The notes beneath the pieces were generated by a model, which worked only from the letters and a program-made list of their open reading frames with translations, was not told where the DNA came from and did not search any database. A DNA stretch of 64,000 nt from Candidatus Melainabacteria bacterium. GTDB taxonomy: Bacteria > Cyanobacteriota > Vampirovibrionia > Gastranaerophilales > Gastranaerophilaceae. Made by a program: the position numbers and the translations under genes. Where the stretch lies: the NCBI GenBank assembly GCA_003258795.1, contig QHMH01000012.1, positions 1 to 64,000 on the forward strand. Reading direction: 5' to 3'. Shown here one piece after another: positions 7,321 to 16,618 of the stretch; within the stretch, counting starts at the first letter, position 1, and each line of letters begins with the position of its first letter.

Positions 7321-8787
7321 TTATTTTATAATTGCATTTTCTACTCTTTTTAGAACTTTATCTTTGCCCAAAATCGCCAATACTGCACACATATCAGCAC
7401 CTTTTGTTCTTCCTGTAACGGCTGCTCTGATTGCCCACATTGTTTCTTTTGGTTTTATTCCTTGTTCTTTAAAGTATCCTCTGAATTCTTCAAGTTTATG
7501 ATGAAGTGTTTCTTCGTCAAAATTCCAATCTTTTGCTTTTTCAACAAAATCTTTCAAAACCTTTTGAGAATTTTCTGTTTTTAATACATTTTCTCTAACG
7601 TCTTCTTCAACTTCTACACCTTCATTGAAGAAATAAGGAACTGCATCTGTTATATCAGACAATATTGTCAATGGTTCTCGTGTTACCTCAACCATTCTTG
7701 TATATTGCGCATCTGTCAATTCAGATAAATCATATTTTGTTAAAAATGGTTTTAATTTTTCTTTTAATTCTTCTATTGGTAACATTTTGATGTAGTGAGA
7801 GTTCATCCAATTCAATTTGTCATATTCAAAAATTGAGTTTGAAGAAGATATTTCACCAATTCTAAAATCTTTAGCAATTTCATCAACGCTTTTAATTTCT
7901 TCCCCGTCAGAAGGTGACCAACCCAACAAAGCAACGAAATTTACAAGCGCTTCAATAAGATAACCTTTTTCAACGAATTCAGAAACTGCTGTTGCGCCAT
8001 GTCTTTTTGACAACTTGCTTCTATCTGGAGCTAAAATCATACCCAAATGTCCAAACTTAGGAATTTCTGCACCCAAGGCTTCGTATATCAATATTTGTTT
8101 AAATGTGTTTGAAATATGATCTTCCCCTCTAATAATATGTGATATCTTCATCAACATATCATCAATTACAACTGCAAAGTTATAAGTTGGAGTTCCATTC
8201 GATTTCATTATTACAAAGTCGCCAATAAGGCTTGTGTCTTGATGCAAATCTCCTTTTACCAAGTCTTCAAAATGAAGCATTGAACTATCATGGAATGCTT
8301 TTTGCGCTTTATCTACTGAAAATCTTATTGCAGGTTTTCTTCCTTCTTTTCTTAAAGCTTCTTTTTGTTCTTCCGTCAAATGTTCACATTTTTTTGAATA
8401 AACATAAGCAGTTTTATTTTTTGTAGCTTCTTCCTTTTCTGCCTCTAACTCTTCTGGAGTACAGAAACATTCATAAGCAAATCCTTTTTCAAGAAGTATT
8501 TGTGCATATTTTGGATAAATATCAAATCTTTGAGATTGAGTATATGGACCATACTCACCACCCACATCAGGACCTTCATCCCAACTTAAACCTAATGCTT
8601 TTAAGCTATCAAAGATATTATCAATATATTCTTGCTTTGTTCTTTCAGCATCAGTATCTTCAATTCTTAAAATATACTTACCATTATTTTTCTTCGCATA
8701 AAGGTAGTTAAATAATGCTGTTCTTGCAGTACCGATGTGTAAGTTACCGCTCGGTGACGGTGCAATTCTTACTCTAACTTCTTCCAT
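7321..8787 (-). CDS. gltX: Glutamyl-tRNA synthetase
   Basis: 488-residue class I synthetase charging tRNA-Glu. The nucleotide-binding HIGH motif appears as HIGT at residues 17-20 after RIAPSPSGN; the second signature is KLSKR (SKLSKRHGATAV, around residue 255). The C-terminal helical anticodon-binding domain is present. No glutaminyl-tRNA synthetase or GatCAB gene lies in the window, so whether it is discriminating is unknown. It lies 19 nt downstream of the LapA-like gene and probably ends a long leftward cluster. Confidence 0.97.
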   Translation of the reverse strand: MEEVRVRIAPSPSGNLHIGTARTALFNYLYAKKNNGKYILRIEDTDAERTKQEYIDNIFDSLKALGLSWDEGPDVGGEYGPYTQSQRFDIYPKYAQILLEKGFAYECFCTPEELEAEKEEATKNKTAYVYSKKCEHLTEEQKEALRKEGRKPAIRFSVDKAQKAFHDSSMLHFEDLVKGDLHQDTSLIGDFVIMKSNGTPTYNFAVVIDDMLMKISHIIRGEDHISNTFKQILIYEALGAEIPKFGHLGMILAPDRSKLSKRHGATAVSEFVEKGYLIEALVNFVALLGWSPSDGEEIKSVDEIAKDFRIGEISSSNSIFEYDKLNWMNSHYIKMLPIEELKEKLKPFLTKYDLSELTDAQYTRMVEVTREPLTILSDITDAVPYFFNEGVEVEEDVRENVLKTENSQKVLKDFVEKAKDWNFDEETLHHKLEEFRGYFKEQGIKPKETMWAIRAAVTGRTKGADMCAVLAILGKDKVLKRVENAIIK

Positions 8788-8806
8788 TTTTTACTCTTTT
8801 CTTTTT

Positions 8807-9145
8807 TTACTCTGTTTTACTTTTTAACGCTTTTTCAAGAGTTTGGATTTTTCGCTCCAAAGACCTAATTTTTGCTTTATCTTTACTACTATCAATAGAT
8901 GTTTCCGTAAGTTTTTTTTCGTATTCTCTCGACTTTACCTTATAAGCTCGTCCAAGTCCCAACACGGCTAAGAGTGCACATATACCACCTAAAATAAAAA
9001 AGGCGGACAGACAAAGTGAAAAACTTACCGATGGAAAAGTCGCATTAAATACTTCAAAATTTAACGTTGTTCCTCTATTTTCATAACTTATGTAAATTAT
9101 ACATATAAAAACTATTATTGCACTTATATCGTAAAAAAATCTCAT
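8807..9145 (-). CDS. LapA-like (DUF1049) small membrane protein
   Basis: 112 residues: two transmembrane helices (about 5-22 and 43-66), a short extracytoplasmic loop between them, then a charged coiled-coil tail (about 75-112). This matches LapA/YciS-type proteins, which in E. coli help with LPS assembly, though the role here is unknown. It lies 12 nt after the pseudouridine synthase gene and 19 nt before gltX. Confidence 0.7.
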   Translation of the reverse strand: MRFFYDISAIIVFICIIYISYENRGTTLNFEVFNATFPSVSFSLCLSAFFILGGICALLAVLGLGRAYKVKSREYEKKLTETSIDSSKDKAKIRSLERKIQTLEKALKSKTE

Positions 9146-9157
9146 AATTTTCTCTTG

Positions 9158-10057
9158 CTAATTTGCTCTTAAAAATCTTAAAGCTTTTTTTATATCTTCA
9201 TCTGGTTCTAAACACAAGGTTATTATATCACCGTCAAAAGGTTTTGCAAATTCCAATTTATAAGATTGCAAAACTTGCTCTTGAGTTTTTATTTTAAAAC
9301 CCCCACCCCCATATAATGAATCGTTCATTATCGGATGCCCAATTGAACTTAAATGAACTCTAATTTGGTGAGTTCTGCCCGTTTTCAAGTTCAACTCCAA
9401 ATAAGTGCAATCCTTAAATCTTTCAATAACCCTAAACTCTGTAATACTATCTTTTCCACCCTCAACAATAGCCATTTTTTCTGGATGTTTTACATTTCTC
9501 CCAATAGGTTTGTCTATTAGCCCAAAATCATCTTTTAATACTCCTTTAACTATCGCAAGGTATTTTTTTGTTATAAGACGATTTCTTATCAAATTCGCTA
9601 AGTATTGATGTGTCTTGTTATTTTTTGCAACCATAAGAAGTCCAGAGGTATTTCTATCAAGTCTATGAACTATTCCTCGCCTATAATTTCCATTGATATT
9701 TGAAAGATTATTCTCTCCACAATAATACAATAATGCATTTACAAGAGTATTCTCTTTTTCATTTGCTGTTGGATGAGTTAACATATTGGAAGGTTTGTTT
9801 ACAACAAGCATATTTTCATCTTCATAAATAACATCAAGCGGAATATTTTGAGGTAGAATTTCAGTTTCTTCAATGTCTTCAAATTCAATTTTATCTTTTA
9901 TTTGAACAGTATATGATGGTTTCTGTTCTTTTCCATTAACCAAAACTTTGCCAGACTTTATCAGTTTCTGAAAATGAGAGCGTGAGATATTTTCAAACAT
10001 ATCGCTCAAATAATTGTCAAGACGACCTTCTTCCGTAACAATTAAAACTTCCTTCAT
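9158..10057 (-). CDS. rluD: RluA/RluD-family 23S rRNA pseudouridine synthase
   Basis: 299 residues. An N-terminal S4 RNA-binding domain (~10-70, including RSHFQKLIKSGKVLVNG) precedes the catalytic domain with HRLDRNTSGLLMVAKN, whose Asp is the nucleophile that isomerises uridine. The C-terminal part has LKTGRTHQIRVHLSSIGHPI, typical of the RluA clade. Its start overlaps the lspA stop by 1 nt; lspA-rluD pairing is widespread in bacteria, which favours an RluD/YlyB-type role, though the exact target position is not provable from sequence. Confidence 0.92.
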   Translation of the reverse strand: MKEVLIVTEEGRLDNYLSDMFENISRSHFQKLIKSGKVLVNGKEQKPSYTVQIKDKIEFEDIEETEILPQNIPLDVIYEDENMLVVNKPSNMLTHPTANEKENTLVNALLYYCGENNLSNINGNYRRGIVHRLDRNTSGLLMVAKNNKTHQYLANLIRNRLITKKYLAIVKGVLKDDFGLIDKPIGRNVKHPEKMAIVEGGKDSITEFRVIERFKDCTYLELNLKTGRTHQIRVHLSSIGHPIMNDSLYGGGGFKIKTQEQVLQSYKLEFAKPFDGDIITLCLEPDEDIKKALRFLRAN

Positions 10058-10518
10058 TATAGCTTTCTCGTGAATATTATAGAGATAATTAAACCAATTA
10101 CTGCAATAGTTATATAAACATCCGAAATATTGAAAATTGGAAAATCAATAAATGTTAATTCAAAGAAATCTCTTACATATCCATAAGTAAGTCTTTCATA
10201 AAGATTTCCAAAAACACCTGAAGTCAAAAAACTTAATAGTAAAAGAAATTTTTGACTTGTCTTGTCAATGTTTTTAACCAAATACAAGAAAATAATAAAA
10301 ATGACAAGAATCGAAAAATATGCCAAAAAGTCATTTGAATTACTCAATATACTAAACGCAGCACCCGTATTTTTTGCATAAGTTAAATTCAATATAGGAG
10401 AGTCAAATATAAATCCCCTTTTCAAGTTGTTAATAATAATTGATGACGTATAAAAATTTGCGAAAGACAACAAAAGCAACGTAATTGCAAAATAAATAAA
10501 ATTATTTATCTTTTTCAT
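10057..10518 (-). CDS. lspA: Lipoprotein signal peptidase (signal peptidase II)
   Basis: 153 residues with four transmembrane helices. Family motifs are present: NLTYAKNTGAAFSIL, GVFGNLYERL, and the two catalytic aspartates in GYVRDFFEL and FNISDVYI. It cleaves the signal peptide of lipid-modified prolipoproteins at the inner membrane. Its start overlaps the preceding gene's end by 17 nt, showing tight coupling. Confidence 0.97.
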   Translation of the reverse strand: MKKINNFIYFAITLLLLSFANFYTSSIIINNLKRGFIFDSPILNLTYAKNTGAAFSILSNSNDFLAYFSILVIFIIFLYLVKNIDKTSQKFLLLLSFLTSGVFGNLYERLTYGYVRDFFELTFIDFPIFNISDVYITIAVIGLIISIIFTRKL

Positions 10519-11419
10519 TTTTTACCTCAATATATTTGTTTTTTGGAATAACATTGACTCTGCTCATCGCAAATCCAACTCCTGAAACTCTCATTTCAAG
10601 AATATCGTTATCTTTAAATTCTGGATGCATCACCACATAAAATGCATTTGCGTATTCATTAACATTATCATCATTTGCATTAACGATTCTTTCTAAAAGA
10701 TTTGATTCTGGGAGTTTTCGATAGACTCCTTCTGTATTTTTTTGAGGGTATGTTATTTTTTCATGACCTAAAGAAATTACAACTTCTCCATTTCTTGGCG
10801 GAAGAACTTTTAACCCTATTACATAAGGCTTTCCAGCTTCAGTCTGCGAAGGAGCAAACAAATCCGCAGGAACATATTTTGCACTTCCATAATTGAGATA
10901 TGTTTTCTCAAGATAAATAGAATCAGATGCTATTTGCCAATTACCTCTTGTCTTTTTAAGATAATAAACACATGAAGAAACATTTTCAATTGAACCATAA
11001 TCAGGTACTAGTTTCGATTGCAATGAAGATGTACCAACTGCATGTTCATCAACTTCAACTATGGCATCATCTTTGCTTGTGAATGTTATTTTTTTTATTT
11101 TGCAACTGTATTTTATATCTGGATAAGTTTCAAACGTCGATTTTACAAGCTTGAAATATACCTCTTTGTTAAACCCATCACTATTAACATATTTGTCTGA
11201 ATACAAAGTTTTCAACTCATCAATTTTATAAGAATTTGAATATTCAGTATGAAGCTTAAAAAATCTTTTTATCTCATCCTTTGGTGACAATCGTGATGGT
11301 TGAGGTTTATTAAAAAATCCCTGCCTTGTCAAAAGTGCAATATTATCTACCTTCTGCTCCGCTTGAGCACAAAGTGGTAAAATAAACATCAATAATATCG
11401 CCGTTAAAAATTTTTTCAT
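10502..11419 (-). CDS. Exported protein, possible NTF2-like N-terminal domain
   Basis: 305 residues with a clear Sec signal peptide (MKKFLTAILLMFILPLCAQA). Residues ~45-150 (DEIKRFFKLHTEYSNSYKI through VEVDEHAVG to GNWQIASDSIYLE) resemble an NTF2/SnoaL-like cone fold with a terminal WQIxxDS strand. The C-terminal third is probably beta-rich. It is the first gene of the cluster ending in lspA/rluD and is probably periplasmic. No catalytic motif is seen and the function is unknown. Confidence 0.75.
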   Translation of the reverse strand: MKKFLTAILLMFILPLCAQAEQKVDNIALLTRQGFFNKPQPSRLSPKDEIKRFFKLHTEYSNSYKIDELKTLYSDKYVNSDGFNKEVYFKLVKSTFETYPDIKYSCKIKKITFTSKDDAIVEVDEHAVGTSSLQSKLVPDYGSIENVSSCVYYLKKTRGNWQIASDSIYLEKTYLNYGSAKYVPADLFAPSQTEAGKPYVIGLKVLPPRNGEVVISLGHEKITYPQKNTEGVYRKLPESNLLERIVNANDDNVNEYANAFYVVMHPEFKDNDILEMRVSGVGFAMSRVNVIPKNKYIEVKNEKDK

Positions 11420-11480
11420 TAAAACCTCTTGCAGAGATTATATATTAAATCTCGCAAAATTAAAAGAACAATTAAACAAT

Positions 11481-11636
11481 TTAATCAATTTTTGATAATT
11501 CATGTATATTACTAAAAGCTTTTACTAAAAAACGCTTTTCAGAAATTTCATTGTTTAATTTTAGGATGTCTGTACAATACAAAATTTCATCAGGATTTTT
11601 TAAGTATTTCAATAAACATTCTTCATTCAAATTCAT
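11481..11636 (-). CDS. 51-aa hypothetical protein
   Basis: A frame in the 326-nt gap between obgE and the exported-protein gene. ATG at 11636 has GAGGAT about 7 nt upstream. The product is MNLNEECLLKYLKNPDEIL... ending HELSKID, a soluble, Leu/Lys/Glu-rich, probably helical peptide with two cysteines. Codon use is like its neighbours. No family is recognised. Confidence 0.4.
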   Translation of the reverse strand: MNLNEECLLKYLKNPDEILYCTDILKLNNEISEKRFLVKAFSNIHELSKID

Positions 11637-11746
11637 GCATTTATCCTCGATATCCTATTACATATACAATTTTAAGGATATATAGAAAAAACACATCAAC
11701 CTTACGGAGCATAAAATGGGTTTACACCCTCGACCATTTGAAGTAT

Positions 11747-13033
11747 TTATCCTTCCCAAAGTTCATCATCATAATGAGTGAATTCAAGGTGTTCAAATAC
11801 AACGGTATCGCCATTTTTAATTCCACGTTTTCTTAATTCTTCAAAAACGCCCATACTTTTGAAAATATTTTGCAATCTTAAAACCTGCTCAAGATTTCTT
11901 GCATCAGTTACAGCAGCTAAACGCTTTATCTTCCCACCAAAAACTACAAACGTATTTTTATCAGCTTTTACGATTTCAAACTTACTATCATCGTTGTCAT
12001 AAGCTCCAGTATCTTCTTGTACTTCAACCTTTAATTCTGGTTTCGGAATTTCGTTAACTTTTTTAGAAACAAAAGCCTTAAGTTCTTCTACATTTTCATG
12101 ACTCGCCGCAGAAATCATGAATACATCTTCTGCAATACTTTTAAATTCTTTGTAATATTTTTCTCTTTCTTCTTCACTTAAAACATCTATCTTGTTCAAA
12201 ACTACTACTTGATACAAATCAGCAAGTCTTTGTGAATGCTTTTTTAACTCTGCATTTATTTTCTTGTAATTTTCAACCGGATTTTCCATTGTTAAATCCA
12301 CAATGTGAAGCAAAAATCTACATCTTTCAACATGTCTTAAAAAGTCCAAACCAAGTCCAACTCCCTCAGATGCACCTTCGATCAACCCTGGAATATCAGC
12401 AACAACGTATCCATCGCCGTTAGGTTTTGTCACAACTCCTAAATTTGGAATAAGCGTTGTAAATGGATAATCCGCAATCTTTGGTTTTGCAGAACTTATT
12501 ACACTTATTAAGGTTGATTTACCAGCATTTGGCATACCTAAAAGTCCAACATCTGCAATAAGTTTTAATTCTAATCCGATTTCTCTTTCAATTGGAGGTT
12601 CTCCTGGTTCGCAAAATTGTGGGGCTCTTTTTTGAGCTGTTGCAAAACGAGCATTTCCTCTACCGCCTCTGCCACCTTTAGCAACAAGTAGTGTTTGATT
12701 TGGCTGTGTTAAATCTCCGATAATCTTTCCTGTTTTAACTTCTTTTACCGTTGTGCCCAGAGGGACCTTAATATACAAATCTTTTCCGCATCTTCCATGC
12801 TGCGTTTTAATTCTTCCGTTTACTCCAGATTCAGCTTTAAATACATATTGTTTCTTGAAATCCATAAGAGTAGCAAGGTTTTCATCAGCAACAAGATAAA
12901 CATCGCCACCGTTTCCGCCGTCACCACCAGCTGGACCACCTTTGTCTACATATTTTTCTCTACGCCACGCAACCATACCGTTTCCACCACGGCCAGAAAT
13001 TACTTTTATTTTTGCTTTATCTAAAAATGCCAT
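11747..13033 (-). CDS. obgE: Obg-family ribosome-associated GTPase
   Basis: 428 residues. The Gly-rich Obg fold (1-158; GGPAGGDGGNGGDVYLV, GGRGGRGNARFA) is followed by the G domain with G1 GMPNAGKST, G3 DIPGLIEGAS and G4 NKID, then an OCT-type C-terminal domain (~350-428). It binds late 50S intermediates and couples growth to nucleotide status. The full-length domain order supports ObgE/CgtA rather than other TRAFAC GTPases. It is transcribed divergently from tsaD across a 53-nt gap that holds a TATAAT at 13050-13055 on the plus strand. Confidence 0.97.
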   Translation of the reverse strand: MAFLDKAKIKVISGRGGNGMVAWRREKYVDKGGPAGGDGGNGGDVYLVADENLATLMDFKKQYVFKAESGVNGRIKTQHGRCGKDLYIKVPLGTTVKEVKTGKIIGDLTQPNQTLLVAKGGRGGRGNARFATAQKRAPQFCEPGEPPIEREIGLELKLIADVGLLGMPNAGKSTLISVISSAKPKIADYPFTTLIPNLGVVTKPNGDGYVVADIPGLIEGASEGVGLGLDFLRHVERCRFLLHIVDLTMENPVENYKKINAELKKHSQRLADLYQVVVLNKIDVLSEEEREKYYKEFKSIAEDVFMISAASHENVEELKAFVSKKVNEIPKPELKVEVQEDTGAYDNDDSKFEIVKADKNTFVVFGGKIKRLAAVTDARNLEQVLRLQNIFKSMGVFEELRKRGIKNGDTVVFEHLEFTHYDDELWEG

Positions 13034-13086
13034 TTTTATTTTTTTCCCGTATAATATCTTTGTAATAATACAATAAAAAAAGAAAA

Positions 13087-14154
13087 ATGAGTACGGAAAG
13101 AAAAAGTTTATTTACACAAACTCCTGTTATGACAGGAGAAGGATATGAAAATATTATCGTAGCAATAGAATCAAGTTGCGACGAAACAGCTTGCGCCATC
13201 GTAAAAAATGGGAGAGAAGTTCTCGCAAATGTAGTTGCATCACAAATAAAAACCCACAGACTTTATGGCGGAGTCATTCCAGAAATTGCGGCAAGAGAAC
13301 ACTTAAACTCTATAAATCCTGTAATTATGGAAGCCTTTTTACAAGCAAACTTAAAGCCAGAAGATGTTACTGCTTTTGCAGGTACCGTCGGCCCTGGGCT
13401 TGTTGGAGCTTTACTTGTAGGATTGAATGCAGCAAAAACCTTAGCATTGATTTACGATAAACCTTTTATCGGAATAAATCACCTAAATGCGCACATTGCA
13501 GCTAACTACATTGATACAGATTTGAAACCACCATTTCTTGCTCTCTTGATAAGCGGTGGACATACACAAATTATTGATGTTAAATCACACGCAGAACAAG
13601 AAATTATTGGTGAAACGATAGACGATGCCGTCGGAGAAGCTTATGATAAGGTTGCAAGACTTATTGGATTACCTTATCCCGGAGGCCCTGTTCTTGACAA
13701 ACTTGCAAGAGAAGGAAATCCTAAGGCTTATATTTTGCCAGTGTCAAAAGTTGGAAAATATGACTTTAGTTTAAGTGGAATTAAAACAGCTATGCTTCGT
13801 CTTGTAAATAAGTTGAAAGCGGAAAATTCACTTAAAGAGCTAACTCCAGAAATGCAAATCACAAAAGATGTTTGTGCAAGTTTTCAAGAAAATGTTTCAA
13901 AAACTCTGTTGAAAAAGGTTAAAGCTGCTGCAGACGAAAGAGGATACAAACAAATAGTCCTCGCAGGCGGTGTTGCTGCAAATTCAGAAATTAGAAGAAA
14001 ATTCTTTGCGCTTGAAAACGAAGGATACAAAGTTAATGCTCCTATTTTAAAATATTGCACGGACAATGCAGCAATGGTCGCATCCTGTGCATACTTTGCT
14101 CAAAACACTTTCGACGACATCAACGTTGAGGTCTTTTCAAGAGTTAAATCATAA
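13087..14154 (+). CDS. tsaD: tRNA N6-threonylcarbamoyladenosine synthase TsaD
   Basis: 355 residues. The ASKHA-fold motifs are AIESSCDETACAIV (~26), the metal-binding HLNAHIAAN (two His), LISGGHTQI and GGVAANSEIR. With TsaB/E/C it installs t6A37 on ANN-decoding tRNAs. The N-terminus is about 18 residues longer than usual before the conserved strand. No strong Shine-Dalgarno precedes the ATG at 13087 (only A-rich sequence), so the start is moderately certain. The gene is flanked by oppositely oriented genes and is probably monocistronic. Confidence 0.97.
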   Translation: MSTERKSLFTQTPVMTGEGYENIIVAIESSCDETACAIVKNGREVLANVVASQIKTHRLYGGVIPEIAAREHLNSINPVIMEAFLQANLKPEDVTAFAGTVGPGLVGALLVGLNAAKTLALIYDKPFIGINHLNAHIAANYIDTDLKPPFLALLISGGHTQIIDVKSHAEQEIIGETIDDAVGEAYDKVARLIGLPYPGGPVLDKLAREGNPKAYILPVSKVGKYDFSLSGIKTAMLRLVNKLKAENSLKELTPEMQITKDVCASFQENVSKTLLKKVKAAADERGYKQIVLAGGVAANSEIRRKFFALENEGYKVNAPILKYCTDNAAMVASCAYFAQNTFDDINVEVFSRVKS

Positions 14155-14161
14155 AAACTAA

Positions 14162-15511
14162 CTATTCACCTTTTCTCTTGTTATATTCTTCAATGAAGCT
14201 TGTATCAAATTTTCCTGACATATACACTTCATCTTCAACTATGTCTTGATGAAATGGCAAAGTTGTTTCAACACCAGTTATGACAAATTCTTTTAGTGCA
14301 CGATACATTCTTCTTCTTGCTTCGTGTCTGTCACGTCCCCAACAAATAACCTTTGCTATCATAGAGTCGTAAAAAGGTGGAATTGTATAACCTTGATAAA
14401 CATGGGAATCCACTCTTACTCCAAAACCACCTGGAGGAACATAAGCATCAATTTTTCCAGGACAAGGAATAAAATTCTTTTCAGGATTTTCAGCATTTAT
14501 TCTGCACTCAATCGCATGTCCTCTCAAAATAATATCCTTTTGAGTAAAACTTAATTTTTCGCCAGCTGCAACATAAATTTGTTCCTTTACGATATCAACG
14601 TTAGAAATCATTTCTGAAACACAATGCTCAACTTGAATTCTCGTGTTCATTTCCATAAAGTACCAATTTTTATCATTATCAAGCAAGAATTCAAGAGTAC
14701 CAGCCCCTTCATATTTTATAGCCTTTGCCGCCTTTATAGCCGCGTTACAGATTTGATCTCTTGTTTCTTGGTCAATTGCAATTGACGGAGTTTCTTCAAT
14801 AAGTTTTTGGTGACGTCTTTGAATAGAACAATCACGCTCTCCCAAATGAACAACATTTCCGTATTGATCACCAATAATTTGAACTTCAATATGGTGAGGG
14901 TTTTCAACAAACTTTTCGATATAAACATCGTCATTAGAGAAATTATTCAATGCCTCTTGTTTGCAGATGTTTAGCATAGATTCGAGTTCATCTTCTTTTC
15001 TGACGATTCTCATCCCTTTTCCGCCACCACCGGCACTGGCTTTTATAATAATAGGATAGCCACATTTGATAGCAAATTCTTTAGCTTCATCAAGACTCTT
15101 TATAACGCCAGTTCCTGGAGTGATAGGAACACCCGCTTTTGTCATAGTTTTTCTTGCATTTGATTTATCACCCATAAGAGTAATAGATTCAGGACGAGGT
15201 CCTATAAATTTTATACCATGTTTTTCACATATTTGAGCAAATTCTGCATTTTCTGCTAAAAATCCATACCCAGGGTGGATTGCATCAGCCCCGCATAACA
15301 ATGCAGTCGATATAATCGCTGGAATATTCAAATAACTTTTTGAACTTTGTTGCGGCCCTATACAATAAGCCTCTGTTGCAAGACTAACGTGCAATGCCTC
15401 TGCATCTGCTTGTGAATACACAGCAACTGTAGGAATTCCAATTTCTCTACAAGCCCTGATAATTCTTACAGCAATTTCGCCTCTGTTAGCAATCAAAACC
15501 TTTTTGAACAT
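14162..15511 (-). CDS. accC: Acetyl-CoA carboxylase biotin carboxylase subunit
   Basis: 449 residues. The N-terminal domain starts KVLIANRGEIAVRIIRACRE; the ATP-grasp core has ASAGGGGKGMRIV and LGERDCSIQRRHQK; the active-site strand MEMNTRIQVEHCVSEM is intact. It carboxylates biotin on AccB with ATP and bicarbonate, the first step of malonyl-CoA synthesis. It lies 9 nt after accB. Several carboxylases share this fold, but the efp-accB-accC context fixes it as AccC. Confidence 0.97.
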   Translation of the reverse strand: MFKKVLIANRGEIAVRIIRACREIGIPTVAVYSQADAEALHVSLATEAYCIGPQQSSKSYLNIPAIISTALLCGADAIHPGYGFLAENAEFAQICEKHGIKFIGPRPESITLMGDKSNARKTMTKAGVPITPGTGVIKSLDEAKEFAIKCGYPIIIKASAGGGGKGMRIVRKEDELESMLNICKQEALNNFSNDDVYIEKFVENPHHIEVQIIGDQYGNVVHLGERDCSIQRRHQKLIEETPSIAIDQETRDQICNAAIKAAKAIKYEGAGTLEFLLDNDKNWYFMEMNTRIQVEHCVSEMISNVDIVKEQIYVAAGEKLSFTQKDIILRGHAIECRINAENPEKNFIPCPGKIDAYVPPGGFGVRVDSHVYQGYTIPPFYDSMIAKVICWGRDRHEARRRMYRALKEFVITGVETTLPFHQDIVEDEVYMSGKFDTSFIEEYNKRKGE

Positions 15512-15520
15512 GAAAATCCT

Positions 15521-15940
15521 CTATTCTACATACATCAATACTTGTCCGAACTCAACTGGTTGTGCATTTTGAACACAAATTTCAACAATTCGTCCAGATA
15601 CGTCTGATTCTATTTCATTCATCAACTTCATCGCTTCTATCACGCAAACTGTTTGACCTTCAGCGATAACATCACCAACTTCAACAAATGGTGCTGCATC
15701 TGGTGAAGATGCCGCATAAAAAGTTCCAACCATTGGTGAACATATTGATTTTCTTGTATCGGTTTTTACTGTTATATTCTCTTGAATAGTTCTTGTTTCA
15801 GTCGGAATAGCTGCGGCTGCTGCAACTTTTTGTTCCTTCTTAACAACAACTTCTTTATCTCCGTCTTTTATCGAAATTTCGGTCAAACCGTTATCGTTTA
15901 AAAGACCTATTATTTCCTTTAAACTATGTTTTTCGTACAT
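15521..15940 (-). CDS. accB: Biotin carboxyl carrier protein of acetyl-CoA carboxylase
   Basis: 139 residues. A short N-terminal domain ([20 protein letters not shown]) and an Ala-rich linker precede a biotinyl domain ending in the [14 protein letters not shown] motif, whose Lys is biotinylated. It shuttles carboxybiotin between AccC and the carboxyltransferase. The gene lies 21 nt after efp and 9 nt before accC, in one leftward operon. Confidence 0.97.
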   Translation of the reverse strand: MYEKHSLKEIIGLLNDNGLTEISIKDGDKEVVVKKEQKVAAAAAIPTETRTIQENITVKTDTRKSICSPMVGTFYAASSPDAAPFVEVGDVIAEGQTVCVIEAMKLMNEIESDVSGRIVEICVQNAQPVEFGQVLMYVE

Positions 15941-15961
15941 ATTGATTCTCCTCGAATAATA

Positions 15962-16519
15962 TTAGCAACGATCTAAATATTCATTAGTTCTTGTATCAAC
16001 TCTTATCATATCTCCGTTTTGAACAAAGAATGGAACGTTAACAATCGCACCAGTTTCCAAAGTTGCACGTTTTGTACCACCCTGTGCGGTGTTTCCTTTT
16101 TCTGCTGGAGGTGTATCTGTAACTTCAAGTTCAACTTGGAATGGCAAGTCAACACCAATAATTTTTCCATCGTGAGTCAATACTGAAAGATTCATATTTT
16201 CTTTCAAATATTTAATACCATCACCGATTTGATCTCCTGTAAGAGAAATTTGTTCGTAAGTTTCGGTATCCATCATTACATAATCCGAACCTTCTTTATA
16301 TAAATATTGCATTTCTTTTCTATCAAGCATAGCTTTTGCAACTTTTTCGCCAGCTCTGAAAGTTCTTTCAACTACTTGTCCTGTTTCAATTTTTTTTAGT
16401 TTTGTTTTTACAAATGCTGCACCTTTTCCTGGTTTTACATGCAAAAACTCGATTACTGACCAAAGACCGTTATCTAATTCAAGTGTTAGACCTGTTTTTA
16501 AATCATTTACTGATATCAT
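15962..16519 (-). CDS. efp: Elongation factor P
   Basis: 185 residues, three-beta-barrel EF-P. The tip loop [17 protein letters not shown] carries Lys32 at the position modified in EpmA or hypusine-like pathways, so this is a Lys-type rather than Arg-type EF-P. It relieves stalling at polyproline. The efp-accB-accC order is known from cyanobacteria and some other phyla and fits the suggested lineage. GGAGTC lies upstream of the ATG. Confidence 0.97.
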   Translation of the reverse strand: MISVNDLKTGLTLELDNGLWSVIEFLHVKPGKGAAFVKTKLKKIETGQVVERTFRAGEKVAKAMLDRKEMQYLYKEGSDYVMMDTETYEQISLTGDQIGDGIKYLKENMNLSVLTHDGKIIGVDLPFQVELEVTDTPPAEKGNTAQGGTKRATLETGAIVNVPFFVQNGDMIRVDTRTNEYLDRC

Positions 16520-16618
16520 AAGTGACTCCTATTACTGTTAACTCGTTAAGAGTATCATAAAAAAATTTTTTTTACAAATTTTTAAACATAATCACTTTTA
16601 AAAATACATTTACAAATA

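Noticed and set aside
13017..13199. 60-residue minus-strand frame between obgE and tsaD
   Set aside because: Overlaps the N-termini of two certain genes and has no start signal; explained by the antisense of tsaD.
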